A stretch of 64,000 bases of DNA from Muribaculum sp. (lineage in GTDB: Bacteria > Bacteroidota > Bacteroidia > Bacteroidales > Muribaculaceae): contig VSOZ01000008.1 of the NCBI GenBank assembly GCA_009775095.1, forward strand, positions 1 to 64,000, written 5' to 3'. The position numbers were made by a program, and so were the translations under genes. Positions 53,396 through 63,347 of this stretch are shown piece after piece; position 1 is the stretch's first letter, and each line of letters opens with the position of its first letter. The notes under the pieces were generated by a model, which was not told where the DNA came from, searched no databases, and saw only the letters and a list, made by a program, of their open reading frames with translations.

Positions 53396-53480
53396 GTCAT
53401 ATTTGCCGAAAGCCGAAAAATATACAATTATTAACTGTATAAAATTAACAGCCTGCTAATGCAAGGCACGCCCCGCGGCG

Positions 53481-53559
53481 ACAGCGTTTTGAGTCGGCGC
53501 CGCAGTCGCGACCCCTTCTCAAAACGCTGTTTTATAACAGATTTTATCCCTCTCAAAAC
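53481..53559. promoter_or_regulatory. Inverted and direct repeat, candidate HTCS operator
   Basis: ACAGCGTTTTGAG (53481-53493) and CTCAAAACGCTGT (53518-53530) are a perfect 13-bp inverted repeat with a 24-base GC-rich spacer. The word CTCAAAAC recurs at 53552-53559, followed again by TTTTATA. These stand between the divergent HTCS promoter (53388) and the SusC promoter (53656), where an activator would bind. No T run in the right place for a terminator, and no gene enters from either side. The rest of 53365-53757 is AT-rich with no other recognised feature. Confidence 0.5.
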
Positions 53560-53655
53560 ATTTTATACCGACGAGAGAAACATTTAAACCCGAAATCAAC
53601 CCGTATGATACCTGTTAATTTTACATTTTAACCTTTAAAATATATGAAATTAGCA

Positions 53656-53663
53656 TAATTTTG
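53656..53663 (+). promoter_or_regulatory. Promoter -7 element of the right-hand SusC operon
   Basis: TAATTTTG matches TAnnTTTG. TTTA at 53634-53637, about 18 bases upstream, is a weak -33 box, as expected for an activator-dependent promoter. The leader is about 85 bases to the SusC ATG. Confidence 0.5.
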
Positions 53664-53757
53664 TCACGGTTAATCTTACGCTATTTTAACATAAGCACTT
53701 ACCTAAGACGACCTAAAACTTAAAACAACTAAACTCTAACACTTAAAATCACTTTCA

Positions 53758-56700
53758 ATGAGAAAAAGACTAATGGAACATTGCCGGGAGTCACAACTCT
53801 TCCGCATTGCATTGGTGACACTGTGCCTCTTGATCTGTGTAGGCTATCTGCATGCCGAACCGGTCACTGTCACGGGTACGGTGACCTCAGCAGCCGACGG
53901 CGAACCGCTTATCGGCGTTACCGTACAAGTCAAAGGTACCGCCAACGGTACATCAACCGACATTGACGGCAACTACTCTATCAAAACCGAGACAGGTGCA
54001 GTGCTCCTGTTTTCCTACGTGGGCATGACCTCCCGCGAAATCACCGTTACATCTGACCGCCTCGACGTAGCTCTTCTCGAAAACTCCGAAGTTCTTGACG
54101 AAGTGGTGGTAGTAGGTTACGGTGTACAGAAAAAGAAACTCGTCACCGGCGCCACCGCGCAGATCAAGGGCGACGATATCGCGAAAATGAACACCACCTC
54201 GCCTCTTCAGGCCATGCAGGGACAGCTTCCGGGTGTCAACATCGCTTCCGAGTCAGGACGTCCCGGCTCCGGAATGAAAGTTACCATCCGCGGTCTCGGC
54301 ACCACAGGCAACGCCTCACCTCTTTATCTTATAGACGGTGTGGGAGGCGACCCCGCCACTCTTAACCCGGCCGACATCGAGTCCATTGACGTCCTTAAGG
54401 ACGCAGCCAGCGCGGCCATTTATGGCGCGCAGGCTGCCAACGGCGTAGTCCTCATCACCACCCGTCAGGGCAAGGAGGGCACCGCCAAGGTCACTTTCGA
54501 CGGCTACTACGGCATCCAGAGCGCGGCCCGCAAGATCAAGATGCTCAACGCACAGCAGTACATGACCATCATGGACGAGCAGCAGATCAACAGCGGACTC
54601 GAACCTTACGACTGGTCATCGATCAACAGCATATGGCAGCGCGACGCCGAGGGCAACCCCGTAAGCGTATATGACACCGACTGGATCGACACCATGTTCA
54701 AGGACAACGCAGCCACACAGAGCTATACAATAGGCGTCACCGGCGGCTCGGCCACGTCGACTTACGCCATGTCGCTCGGTTATATCGATCAGGAAGGTAT
54801 AGTAGGCGGTAAAGAAGCCAACAACTACTCTCGCTACAACTTCCGCATCAACTCCGACCACAAGCTCTTCAACGGCCTCCTTACCGTAGGCGAACAGGCC
54901 AGTTTCATCTACACCAAAGACCACGGTATCGGCATTGGCAACCAGTACAACAACGGCCTTCGCGGAGCCTTCTACACCTCACCTCTCGCTCCGGTGTACA
55001 ATCCCGCCGGCCCGTTCGGCTATAACTCCACTGTAAACTCTGACTGGAACAAAGGCGACGGCAACCCCTATGCTAACATGATGCTGCTGAAGAATCAGAA
55101 TAAAAACGCCACTTTCTCCGGCAACGTATATGCACAGCTCGAACCGATCAAGAACCTGCGCATACGCACCGTATTCGGTGTTGTCTACGGCGCCAACGAG
55201 TCACGCAGCTTCGAACCGGTATATCAACTCACCTCTACCGACACCTCACACAGTTACACCAAAGTCACTCAGCAGAAGACCAACTCGCTCGGCATGACAT
55301 GGACCAACACAGCCACCTATGACTGGAACATCGGCGAACACGCTTTCAACGCCCTTATCGGTATGGAGGCTTACCGCTATCAGGGTTCTTACCTCGAAGG
55401 CAAACAGGGCTACCTGAAAGAGGGCTTCGACGATTGGGAACATGCTTGGGTCAGCAACGGCACCGGTGCATCGACCTCCGACGGACTCAACGCCGCCGGC
55501 TACCCGCACGACGAGTCGCGCTCGGTCAGCTACTTCGGTCGTCTCGGCTGGAACTGGCAGGAAAAATACATGATCAACGCCACTTTCCGCGCCGACGGTT
55601 CTTCTAAGTTCGCACGCGGCCATCGCTTCGGTTACTTCCCCTCGGTATCGGCCGGATGGAATATATCCAACGAGTCGTTCATGGAGTCCACCACTTCTTG
55701 GCTCGACTTCCTCAAGCTCCGCGTCAGCTGGGGTCAGGTAGGTAACCAGAACATCGACAACTACCAGTACCTGTCACCTATCAAAAACACTTACGCCAAC
55801 TACTTCTTCGGCGAGTACTTCGGTCCTAACGGAGTGTACAACGGCGACTACAACACCATCTGGGCCAACAACTGGGGCGCATATCCCAGCCAGCTCGGAA
55901 ATCTCGGCGTGACTTGGGAGACCTCGGAGCAGACCAACATCGGTTTTGACGCCCGTCTTCTCGGCAACCGCCTGTCGGTCAACTTCGACTTCTATCTCAA
56001 GACCACCCGCGACTGGCTTGTCAAAGCTCCTATCCTCGCCACTGCCGGTACAGGCGCTCCCTTCATCAACGGCGGCGACGTCAAGAACACCGGCGTCGAA
56101 CTCAACCTTACATGGAACGACGTCATCGGCCGCGACTTCTCTTACAGCGTAGGCATCAACGGCGCATGGAACAAGAACAAAGTCGGCTCGATACCCAATC
56201 AGGACGGTATAATCCACGGTAACTCCAACGAGCTTTACAACAATACTCCCGAGTTCTACCGTGCTGAAAACGGCAAGCCCATCGGTTACTTCTGGGGCTT
56301 CAAGACCGCCGGCATATTCCAGAATCAGGAGGAGATCAACCGCTGGCTACAGGCCGGCAACGGTGTACTTCAGGACAATCCCCAACCGGGCGATGTCATA
56401 TTTGTCGACGTAAACCGCGACGGCATAATCGACGATAACGACAAGGTTGACCTCGGCAACGGCATGCCCAAGCTCTCCTACGGCTTCAACATCAACCTAT
56501 ACTGGCGCAACTTCGACCTCGGCATCGTGGCCACAGGCGTAGCCGGCAACAAGATCGTCCAGAGCTACCGCAGCTGGGACAGCCAGCAGGCCAACTACAC
56601 CACCGCCATTCTCGACCGCTGGACCGGCGAAGGCACATCCAACCGCATACCCCGCGTGACCAACCAGAACATCAACTGGCAGTTCAGCGACCTGTATGTA

Positions 56701-56946
56701 CAGGACGGCGACTATCTCCGCATAAGCAACCTCACCCTCGGCTACAACTTCGCTCCGCTCATCAACCAGAAGTGGTGCAGCCAGTGTCGCCTCTACTTCC
56801 AAGCACAGAACCTCATCACTTGGACCAAGTATGACGGTATGGACCCCGAGATCGGCTACGGTACACAGTCATGGGTATCGGGTGTCGATATAGGTTACTA
56901 TCCCCGTCCCCGCACCTTCCTCTTCGGTGTCAACCTTTCATTCTAA
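53758..56946 (+). CDS. SusC/RagA-family TonB-dependent transporter
   Basis: A 1062-residue outer-membrane importer. Signal peptide (LFRIALVTLCLLICVGYLHA), carboxypeptidase-regulatory-like domain (about 38-115, TVTGTVTSAADGEPLIGVTVQVKGT), conserved DEVVVVGYGVQKK near 119-131, plug (about 118-240) and barrel ending in LFGVNLSF. First gene of the operon, followed 32 bases later by its SusD partner. It imports the glycan oligosaccharides recognised by this locus. Codon use and GC content are like the flanking genes. Confidence 0.96.
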   Translation: MRKRLMEHCRESQLFRIALVTLCLLICVGYLHAEPVTVTGTVTSAADGEPLIGVTVQVKGTANGTSTDIDGNYSIKTETGAVLLFSYVGMTSREITVTSDRLDVALLENSEVLDEVVVVGYGVQKKKLVTGATAQIKGDDIAKMNTTSPLQAMQGQLPGVNIASESGRPGSGMKVTIRGLGTTGNASPLYLIDGVGGDPATLNPADIESIDVLKDAASAAIYGAQAANGVVLITTRQGKEGTAKVTFDGYYGIQSAARKIKMLNAQQYMTIMDEQQINSGLEPYDWSSINSIWQRDAEGNPVSVYDTDWIDTMFKDNAATQSYTIGVTGGSATSTYAMSLGYIDQEGIVGGKEANNYSRYNFRINSDHKLFNGLLTVGEQASFIYTKDHGIGIGNQYNNGLRGAFYTSPLAPVYNPAGPFGYNSTVNSDWNKGDGNPYANMMLLKNQNKNATFSGNVYAQLEPIKNLRIRTVFGVVYGANESRSFEPVYQLTSTDTSHSYTKVTQQKTNSLGMTWTNTATYDWNIGEHAFNALIGMEAYRYQGSYLEGKQGYLKEGFDDWEHAWVSNGTGASTSDGLNAAGYPHDESRSVSYFGRLGWNWQEKYMINATFRADGSSKFARGHRFGYFPSVSAGWNISNESFMESTTSWLDFLKLRVSWGQVGNQNIDNYQYLSPIKNTYANYFFGEYFGPNGVYNGDYNTIWANNWGAYPSQLGNLGVTWETSEQTNIGFDARLLGNRLSVNFDFYLKTTRDWLVKAPILATAGTGAPFINGGDVKNTGVELNLTWNDVIGRDFSYSVGINGAWNKNKVGSIPNQDGIIHGNSNELYNNTPEFYRAENGKPIGYFWGFKTAGIFQNQEEINRWLQAGNGVLQDNPQPGDVIFVDVNRDGIIDDNDKVDLGNGMPKLSYGFNINLYWRNFDLGIVATGVAGNKIVQSYRSWDSQQANYTTAILDRWTGEGTSNRIPRVTNQNINWQFSDLYVQDGDYLRISNLTLGYNFAPLINQKWCSQCRLYFQAQNLITWTKYDGMDPEIGYGTQSWVSGVDIGYYPRPRTFLFGVNLSF

Positions 56947-56978
56947 GATTTGAAAACTCATAAGTTTATTTACATATT

Positions 56979-58688
56979 ATGACTAAATTAAGATTCAATA
57001 TACTCTCCATCGGTGTGGTCGCCGCCCTCGGACTCTCGTCATGTGCCGAGAGCTTCCTCGACGTCAACTCCAAGACCGAGTCCAACACCGATAACTTCTA
57101 CAAGACCGAAGCCGACGCTTGGCGCGCCCTCATAGGCTGCTACAACGGCTGGCGCCAGACCTCCACATCGCCCGGCGTAGGCTTCTACGTGGCCTCCACC
57201 ATCATGGGCGACGAATGCTACGGCGGTACCGGAAACTCCGACGGCCGCAATTATCAGGTCATCGACCGCTTCGATCAGGCCGAGTCGCCCGCCGACCTGC
57301 AGATGTTCACCCTCGACTGGCAGCGCTACTACGCCGGCGTATACCGCTGCAACGAGCTTATAACCCGCGAGGAGCAGATCCAGTGGTCGCAGACCGGCTC
57401 AAACCGCGGCCTGTACATGGGCGAGGTGCGTGCGCTCCGCGCGCTGTTGTACTTCGACATGGTGCGTCTGTGGGGCCATATACCGCTGTTCCTCACTCCG
57501 GTCAACGAAAACCGTGAGCAGGCCGACCCCGCCGAGGTTTATGCAGCCATATTCGAGGATCTCAAATATGCCATCGACAATATACCCGATAACGCCAACC
57601 TGACGAAGGACCAGTTTGGACGCATCACCAAGTATGCGGCCGAGGCTGTCCTCGCACGCGCGTACCTCTTTTATACCGGTTATTACGGCAAGGAGCCCGG
57701 CTTCACCGATGCCGAGGGCAACACTACCGGCGTTGTCACCAAAGCCGACGCTCTTGCAGCTGTGGAAGACGTTATAGCAAGCTCCAACTATGACCTGCTC
57801 GATGACTACAAGGACTTCTGGCCCGCAGCATCGGTAGTGGCCAACATCACCTCTCCCGGATGGAACACCGAAGCCTCAACCTACGCAGGCGACGCCAACA
57901 AGGAAGTGGTACTCAGCATGAACTTCACCCCGATGGCATCGTACGCCACCGACGGAGCCGCCGACGGCAACCGCTGGCAGGTAATGATGGGTATGCGCAA
58001 CCCGCTCAGCGTAGTGCCTTACTATGCAGGATGGGGTGCCTGCACCGTTATCCCGGGCTTCATTAACAAATTTTACGACAACACCGACCCGCGACGCAAA
58101 GCCGGCGTGATCGACATCAACGGCGAGGAGATAAACACCGACACAAACTTCAAGCCTTCATACAACGACTGGCGTGAATACACGGGTTACACCGTCAAGA
58201 AGTACTCGCCCCTTGCATTCTATCAGCTTGACGACGGAGGCAATCTTGTCATAAAAAATGCTAATATGTCGACCGGAGCGGGCGATATGCAGATAAATAA
58301 CTGTCAGCCGTACAATATAGTACGCTATGCCGACGTTCTTCTTATGGCAGCCGAGTTAGGATCGCCCCAAGCCGCCGCATACATGCACGAGGTGCGTAGC
58401 CGCGCAGGACTGGGCGACATAGCCGTCAATCAAGAAAACATCATGGCCGAGCGTGCCCGCGAACTCGCGTTTGAAGGCATACGTTACTGGGATCTTCTCC
58501 GTCAGGGCGTGGACGTGATGGCCGATGCAGTAGTGGCAAGCGCAGGCGACGTGACAAACGGAGGCACTCCCGCCCGCGTAACCTACGACAAGTCCAAGAT
58601 TGTAGCCAAGAAAGGCCTCTGTCAGATACCCAACGATCAGATAGTCCTGTCAAACGGCGTGTTGAAACAAAACGAAGGCTGGTATTAA
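56979..58688 (+). CDS. SusD/RagB-family glycan-binding lipoprotein
   Basis: A 569-residue surface lipoprotein (LGLSSC, Cys22). SFLDVNSKTESNTDNFYKTEADAWRALIGCYNGW is the SusD start, then VRALRALLYFDMVRLWGHIPLF near 148 and ARAYLFYTGYYGKE near 227 for the helical scaffold, and ERARELAFEGIRYWDLLRQG near 490 toward the end. Lid over the SusC pore and primary glycan-capturing unit. Length is normal. Gap of 36 bases to the next lipoprotein gene. Confidence 0.95.
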   Translation: MTKLRFNILSIGVVAALGLSSCAESFLDVNSKTESNTDNFYKTEADAWRALIGCYNGWRQTSTSPGVGFYVASTIMGDECYGGTGNSDGRNYQVIDRFDQAESPADLQMFTLDWQRYYAGVYRCNELITREEQIQWSQTGSNRGLYMGEVRALRALLYFDMVRLWGHIPLFLTPVNENREQADPAEVYAAIFEDLKYAIDNIPDNANLTKDQFGRITKYAAEAVLARAYLFYTGYYGKEPGFTDAEGNTTGVVTKADALAAVEDVIASSNYDLLDDYKDFWPAASVVANITSPGWNTEASTYAGDANKEVVLSMNFTPMASYATDGAADGNRWQVMMGMRNPLSVVPYYAGWGACTVIPGFINKFYDNTDPRRKAGVIDINGEEINTDTNFKPSYNDWREYTGYTVKKYSPLAFYQLDDGGNLVIKNANMSTGAGDMQINNCQPYNIVRYADVLLMAAELGSPQAAAYMHEVRSRAGLGDIAVNQENIMAERARELAFEGIRYWDLLRQGVDVMADAVVASAGDVTNGGTPARVTYDKSKIVAKKGLCQIPNDQIVLSNGVLKQNEGWY

Positions 58689-58724
58689 TGACAACACACA
58701 CTATAATCATATCATCAGAAAACT

Positions 58725-60659
58725 ATGAAGTTTAAGTATTACTCATTTCTTGCAAGCGCCGCCCTTATGCTGGCTGCCGCTTGTACGCCTGACGACCATG
58801 ACCTGTCGGCTCCCGAACTGACTGCCGACGACCTCGTGGAAGGCAAAGCCTACAAGGTCGAAATTGATCAGGCCACCAACAAAGTGACTATGACAAGTCT
58901 GCTGGGCAACAAATACGTTACCAGCTGGATACACCCGCAGGGCATCGAGAAGAAAAACTCCACCGAGGCCCGCATACCCTTTGCCGGAGAGTATGAGCTC
59001 AAGTTCGGCATAATGACCCGCGGCGGCATGGTGTACGGCGAACCCTACAAGTTCACCATCAACACCACCAACGGCGACCTTCTTACCGATCCTCTGTGGA
59101 CATACCTCACCGGCGGCGCCGACCGGTCCAAGACTTGGGTCATGGACCACGGCAATCTCGACTTGGGTTCGTTTACGTTCATAAACTACTTCATGGGTTG
59201 GGACAAGTTTACCGACGGCAAGGAGTATCAGGCATCCGATTACCCGGACGTTGACGACGTCAACTGGTCATGGGGTGCAGGTGAACCCGACTGGATGTTT
59301 GCGGCCGATGTATACGCTTCCATGCCCGAACTGACATTTGACCTCATCAACGGCGCCAACCTTACGGTAAACGGAGTGACAAAGCCTTTTGTCATGGACC
59401 CCGACCGCAAGACCCTCACCATGCCGGCAGGCGTGAAGTGGCTGTCTCCCGATGTGGCTGACAACTGGCTCGTGGACTGGGTGAACCTTGAACTCGTTAA
59501 GCTCAACGAGCACGTGCTCGGCATCAAGGCCATACGTAACGACGGTGCCGGCGGCAACGGCGACCAGCGTCTGGTCATATGCTACGTTGAAAAGGGCTGG
59601 GACGGCACTTGGCCCTCGGGCGGTCCGTCGGCAGAGCTCGCTCCCGTACAGCAGCCCTCTTACGACAACCTTGCGGAGTCGCTCTTTACAATCGTAGGCT
59701 CCGACGCGTCTTATCTCGGCACAGCCACGACCCTGCTCCTAAACGACGAGACTCCGTATGACTACATGTGGTGGAACGGCGCTGTGAAACAGGACGGAGC
59801 GCCCGTCGGCGCATGGCAGTGGATCGGCAACTACGGAACTCCCTCCGCTCCCGCTTACCCCGCCATCGATGACTTCGCCCTTACTCTCGAACGCAATAAC
59901 GGCACATACAAGGCTTCACTTGAAACCATTGACGGTGCTTCGGCTTCGGCATTCACCATCGAAGGCAACAAGCTCGTATTCGAGAAAGAGATAACTCTGC
60001 TAAGCGTTGACAACATATCAATCAGCGGCAAAGAATTTACCGTAATGGCATGCGACCCCGACAATGAGGAGATAGTGCTCGGCGTTCCCGCCGCAAAAGA
60101 CGAGACCGGTGCAGTGAACCGCTACCTCTGCGCCCGCCTCAAAATCAAGCCCATCGGCGGCGGACAGACCGGTCCTACCGTACTCGCAGTGGACAACAAT
60201 TATGTCAAGAGTTATCTTGAATCAGGCGATCATTACCGTATAGAATTATATAACGCTTTCTATGATGAAGATGGTCTGTATCCTATTGACTTAACAAAAC
60301 TTCGTTTCAAAAAAGGACAAACAATCAAGATTCGTTTCACCTTGTCCGGAATAGACTGGAAAGCTGATAGTGATCCTAAAGTGCTCTTAGCCCACAATTT
60401 CGACAAAGATCTGGATCCTTTCACATGGCCTTCCGGAGGTGCAGGTTTTGATGTTCCATCAGCTGTATCGCTCAATAAGAATGGCGAAACCGAAATATCG
60501 CTGACTAACACATCTGACAAGACACTAAAATTTGAAGGAACAAGTTGTTTAACCATATGCATACAGCAAAAAGGACTCGTCAATTCTCCTGTTGATGCCG
60601 ACGGAAATATCGATGCAAGTCAGGTTACAGCTTCCGTTACGTCATTAACCATCGAATAA
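58725..60659 (+). CDS. Surface glycan-binding-like lipoprotein 1
   Basis: A 644-residue SPII lipoprotein (LMLAAAC, Cys20). Regions: N-terminal PKD/Ig-like (about 35-115), a module opening DRSKTWVMDHGNLDLGSF (about 130-290), a second related module with MWWNGAVKQDG...WQWIGNYGTP (about 315-480), and a C-terminal beta domain with HYRIELYNAF (about 487-644). The RIEL-N motif recurs twice in the next protein. Likely SusE/SGBP-type glycan binder on the cell surface, by position in the locus. The C-terminal domain is coded in clearly AT-rich DNA (18 G/C of 60 in 60241-60300, against 37 of 60 in 59521-59580), so it may be a recombined module. Confidence 0.8.
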   Translation: MKFKYYSFLASAALMLAAACTPDDHDLSAPELTADDLVEGKAYKVEIDQATNKVTMTSLLGNKYVTSWIHPQGIEKKNSTEARIPFAGEYELKFGIMTRGGMVYGEPYKFTINTTNGDLLTDPLWTYLTGGADRSKTWVMDHGNLDLGSFTFINYFMGWDKFTDGKEYQASDYPDVDDVNWSWGAGEPDWMFAADVYASMPELTFDLINGANLTVNGVTKPFVMDPDRKTLTMPAGVKWLSPDVADNWLVDWVNLELVKLNEHVLGIKAIRNDGAGGNGDQRLVICYVEKGWDGTWPSGGPSAELAPVQQPSYDNLAESLFTIVGSDASYLGTATTLLLNDETPYDYMWWNGAVKQDGAPVGAWQWIGNYGTPSAPAYPAIDDFALTLERNNGTYKASLETIDGASASAFTIEGNKLVFEKEITLLSVDNISISGKEFTVMACDPDNEEIVLGVPAAKDETGAVNRYLCARLKIKPIGGGQTGPTVLAVDNNYVKSYLESGDHYRIELYNAFYDEDGLYPIDLTKLRFKKGQTIKIRFTLSGIDWKADSDPKVLLAHNFDKDLDPFTWPSGGAGFDVPSAVSLNKNGETEISLTNTSDKTLKFEGTSCLTICIQQKGLVNSPVDADGNIDASQVTASVTSLTIE

Positions 60660-60684
60660 ATTTACCTTAAAGGAACAGTAAACA

Positions 60685-63330
60685 ATGAAGAAAAACAAAA
60701 TATTTATATTCGCGTCGCTGCTGCTCGGCCTCTCGTTTGCCGCCTGCGATGACGATGACAATTACTTCATTTCCACCGACCCCGTTATCGACGCTTCGTC
60801 GATAACGACCGGGTCGTCGGATGTGACCGCCACAACCGCTACCCTTTACGGTACGGTCAAGGGCCTTGACGACAAGAGCGCCGCATTCTACAAGGTCGGC
60901 TTCAACTACGGCTACGAGCAGAACGCTCTGACCAACACCGCCGACGGCACTCTCGTCAAGGGTGAGGGCCGCGCCGACGGAGGCACCACCATCACCGCCG
61001 CACTCTCGGGCCTGCCTACCGGCAAGACCATCTACTATCAGGCTTTCGTGACCCTGAAAAATCAGGTGACATTCACCGGCGAGGTAAGCTCGCTCGTCAC
61101 CACCGACGCCAAAGTCACCACCGCCGACGCGCAGTCGGTTGACTTCACCGGCGCAGTAATGGGCGGTCAGGCCACCGACGCTACTCCCGACGCTACCGTG
61201 GGCGTTGTCATAGCCACCGCTCCCGACGTCGAGACTGTGCGTGCCGGCCTTATTCTGCCTGCAGCATCGCAGGAAGCAGCGTTTACCGTGGCCAAGAGCG
61301 GCCTTGCTCCCGCCACCAAATACTATTACGCCGCTTATCTCGACCTCGGTTCGGGCATAGTGTACGGCGATGTAAAGGAGTTCACCACCGCCGCTGCCGA
61401 CTTTGATGCCGACAACGACTTCGTGGACCTCGGCCTCTCCGTAAAGTGGGCCAAGAGCAACCTCGGTGCAAAGAGCGCCACTGACCTCGGCGGACTCTTC
61501 GGCTTCGGCGATGCCACCGGTGTCAACAACTCCTTTGACCCCGCTCAATACGCCTCAGCCGACATCTACAAGACCAAGCAGGACATCGTATGGCTTGCTT
61601 CCGACGGCGTAGCCACACTTCCCTCGGCTGCCGACTATGAAGAGCTATTCGCAAAGTGTAAGGCCGAATGGACTGAAGTAGACGGCGTGGCCGGATATCA
61701 GCTCACAGGCCCCAACGGCAACTCCATCTTCCTGCCCGCCGCAGGTACACGCACCGCCAATGACGTGACCGGCGAAGGCACTACCGGCTACTATGCCACC
61801 GGCTCTATCAACGTGTCTGACAACACATTTGCCGACGGCTTCCAGTTCTTTTCGGGCAACAGCACAAAAATATCGGTGCCCGTATATCAGGCTCTCTCGG
61901 TGCGCGCCATATCTACTGCACGCAACGTACCCTTCGAAAAGGCACATCTATATACCAAGTGGTATCTTGACAACGGTCAGGACGGAAAGCAGCACGTATT
62001 TGAAGGTCCGTTCACCCAGTGGGGCGACACCGACAACTGGAACACCGTGACCAACAACTACCCCAACCTCGACCAGCAGATACACTGGGAGATGGGCACG
62101 GATAGCGGATGGATCGGCTACACCTACGGCAAGGACTACGGCTACATGGAATTTACCGAGGACGGTAAGGTCAACATACACCGCATAGCCGAGGACGGCA
62201 CCGTCACCGACGAGACCGGCACCTACACCATCAATGAGAACGACAAGACCATCGACATAGACGTAGACGTAATTTGTGCCAACACATGGATAGGCACTAA
62301 GAGCGGCAAGCTCAAAATACTCGCCCTCGACAACGACGGACTGCGCATAGCGCTCCCCAACGGCGACGGTTACGCATACTCGCTCAACTACTACAGCGAG
62401 CGCAAGCGTGAGTTTGACGACGCCACTCCGGTGAACTTCCAGTGGGTTGACGGCAACTGGGCCGGCAACTGGGGCGAAATCATCGACCGCATCGACGCCG
62501 ACGCCCTTGACGGCAATCACACCCTAACCTACTCGGGAAGCGCTGTGAGCGCCATGGTGGTCAACATCGATTTCCAGAACATCGTTGCCAAGTACCCGAA
62601 TGTGGTTATATTCATAAACGAAATCCGCACCGACGGCACCGCCATCAAGTTTGACGCCAACAACTTCTACTATGGCGACATTGAAAATAACGGCAACTAC
62701 CGCATAGAATTATTCAACATATGGGGCAAGGGCGCAGCCGACGGCAAGATAGTGAAGAGTCCGTTCAGCGCCGCCGTCAATGTAGAGAGCGACCCCGCTG
62801 TCAGCTTCACCTCCAAGATTGAGGTTGACTACACGATCATCACCAATCCTGCGGCATATACACCCAGTCTTATAACCATCACTCCCGATTGGGCAGGTGA
62901 CTGGACCGGACCTAACGACGGCTCGTTCACACCGGTTGTCGATGATAATTGCAAGATAGTTCCGAGCAAGAAAGAATTTGACATCACGCTAAACGCCGGC
63001 GGCACCGATTACTCCGCAGGCTCAATCATGACGTTTATCAACACGGCAAACCTCATGGATGCATTCCCCGCAACCCGCATGACCCTTACCGATATAGCCA
63101 TCGACGGCACTGCGCTTACCGGATGGGATGCCGCCAAGGTACCCAACTCCAGCGACGGCAACCAGCATCGCCTCGAACTCTGGAATACTTATGGAGTGAC
63201 TAATTCCGCAGGATGCGCGTTCGGCACTCCGAGCGATACCGATCCGGCTGTCGTTTCAGAACTCGGCTTCACGACTTCAATGCGCGTCAGGTTTACTGTC
63301 GACAGTTTCTTCCCGACCGTAGAGTGGTAA
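60685..63330 (+). CDS. Multidomain surface lipoprotein with FISUMP-like domain
   Basis: An 881-residue lipoprotein (LSFAAC, Cys18). Order: two fibronectin-like domains (about 30-130 and 135-235), a FISUMP-like domain (about 245-415, FVDLGLSVKWAKSNLGAKS... LPSAADYEELFAKC... GYQLTGPNGNSIFLPAAGTR), a lipocalin-like or binding module (about 420-580, YTKWYLDNGQDGKQ...), and two copies of a carbohydrate-binding-like domain (about 585-715 and 735-880) marked NYRIELFNIWG and QHRLELWNTYG. The second position after SusD fits SGBP-B of glycan loci. The FISUMP insertion is unusual for that class. Probably anchored in the outer membrane and binds the target polymer. Confidence 0.78.
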   Translation: MKKNKIFIFASLLLGLSFAACDDDDNYFISTDPVIDASSITTGSSDVTATTATLYGTVKGLDDKSAAFYKVGFNYGYEQNALTNTADGTLVKGEGRADGGTTITAALSGLPTGKTIYYQAFVTLKNQVTFTGEVSSLVTTDAKVTTADAQSVDFTGAVMGGQATDATPDATVGVVIATAPDVETVRAGLILPAASQEAAFTVAKSGLAPATKYYYAAYLDLGSGIVYGDVKEFTTAAADFDADNDFVDLGLSVKWAKSNLGAKSATDLGGLFGFGDATGVNNSFDPAQYASADIYKTKQDIVWLASDGVATLPSAADYEELFAKCKAEWTEVDGVAGYQLTGPNGNSIFLPAAGTRTANDVTGEGTTGYYATGSINVSDNTFADGFQFFSGNSTKISVPVYQALSVRAISTARNVPFEKAHLYTKWYLDNGQDGKQHVFEGPFTQWGDTDNWNTVTNNYPNLDQQIHWEMGTDSGWIGYTYGKDYGYMEFTEDGKVNIHRIAEDGTVTDETGTYTINENDKTIDIDVDVICANTWIGTKSGKLKILALDNDGLRIALPNGDGYAYSLNYYSERKREFDDATPVNFQWVDGNWAGNWGEIIDRIDADALDGNHTLTYSGSAVSAMVVNIDFQNIVAKYPNVVIFINEIRTDGTAIKFDANNFYYGDIENNGNYRIELFNIWGKGAADGKIVKSPFSAAVNVESDPAVSFTSKIEVDYTIITNPAAYTPSLITITPDWAGDWTGPNDGSFTPVVDDNCKIVPSKKEFDITLNAGGTDYSAGSIMTFINTANLMDAFPATRMTLTDIAIDGTALTGWDAAKVPNSSDGNQHRLELWNTYGVTNSAGCAFGTPSDTDPAVVSELGFTTSMRVRFTVDSFFPTVEW

Positions 63331-63347
63331 AATAGCCCATAATCCAC

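Noticed and set aside
53481..53530. Rho-independent terminator in the HTCS-SusC divergent region
   Set aside because: No transcript enters from either side (both flanking genes point away). The spacer is long for a terminator loop.
60667..61548. 293-codon minus-strand frame opposite the second surface lipoprotein gene
   Set aside because: Gly/Val-rich antisense shadow with no recognisable fold, fully inside a well-supported gene.
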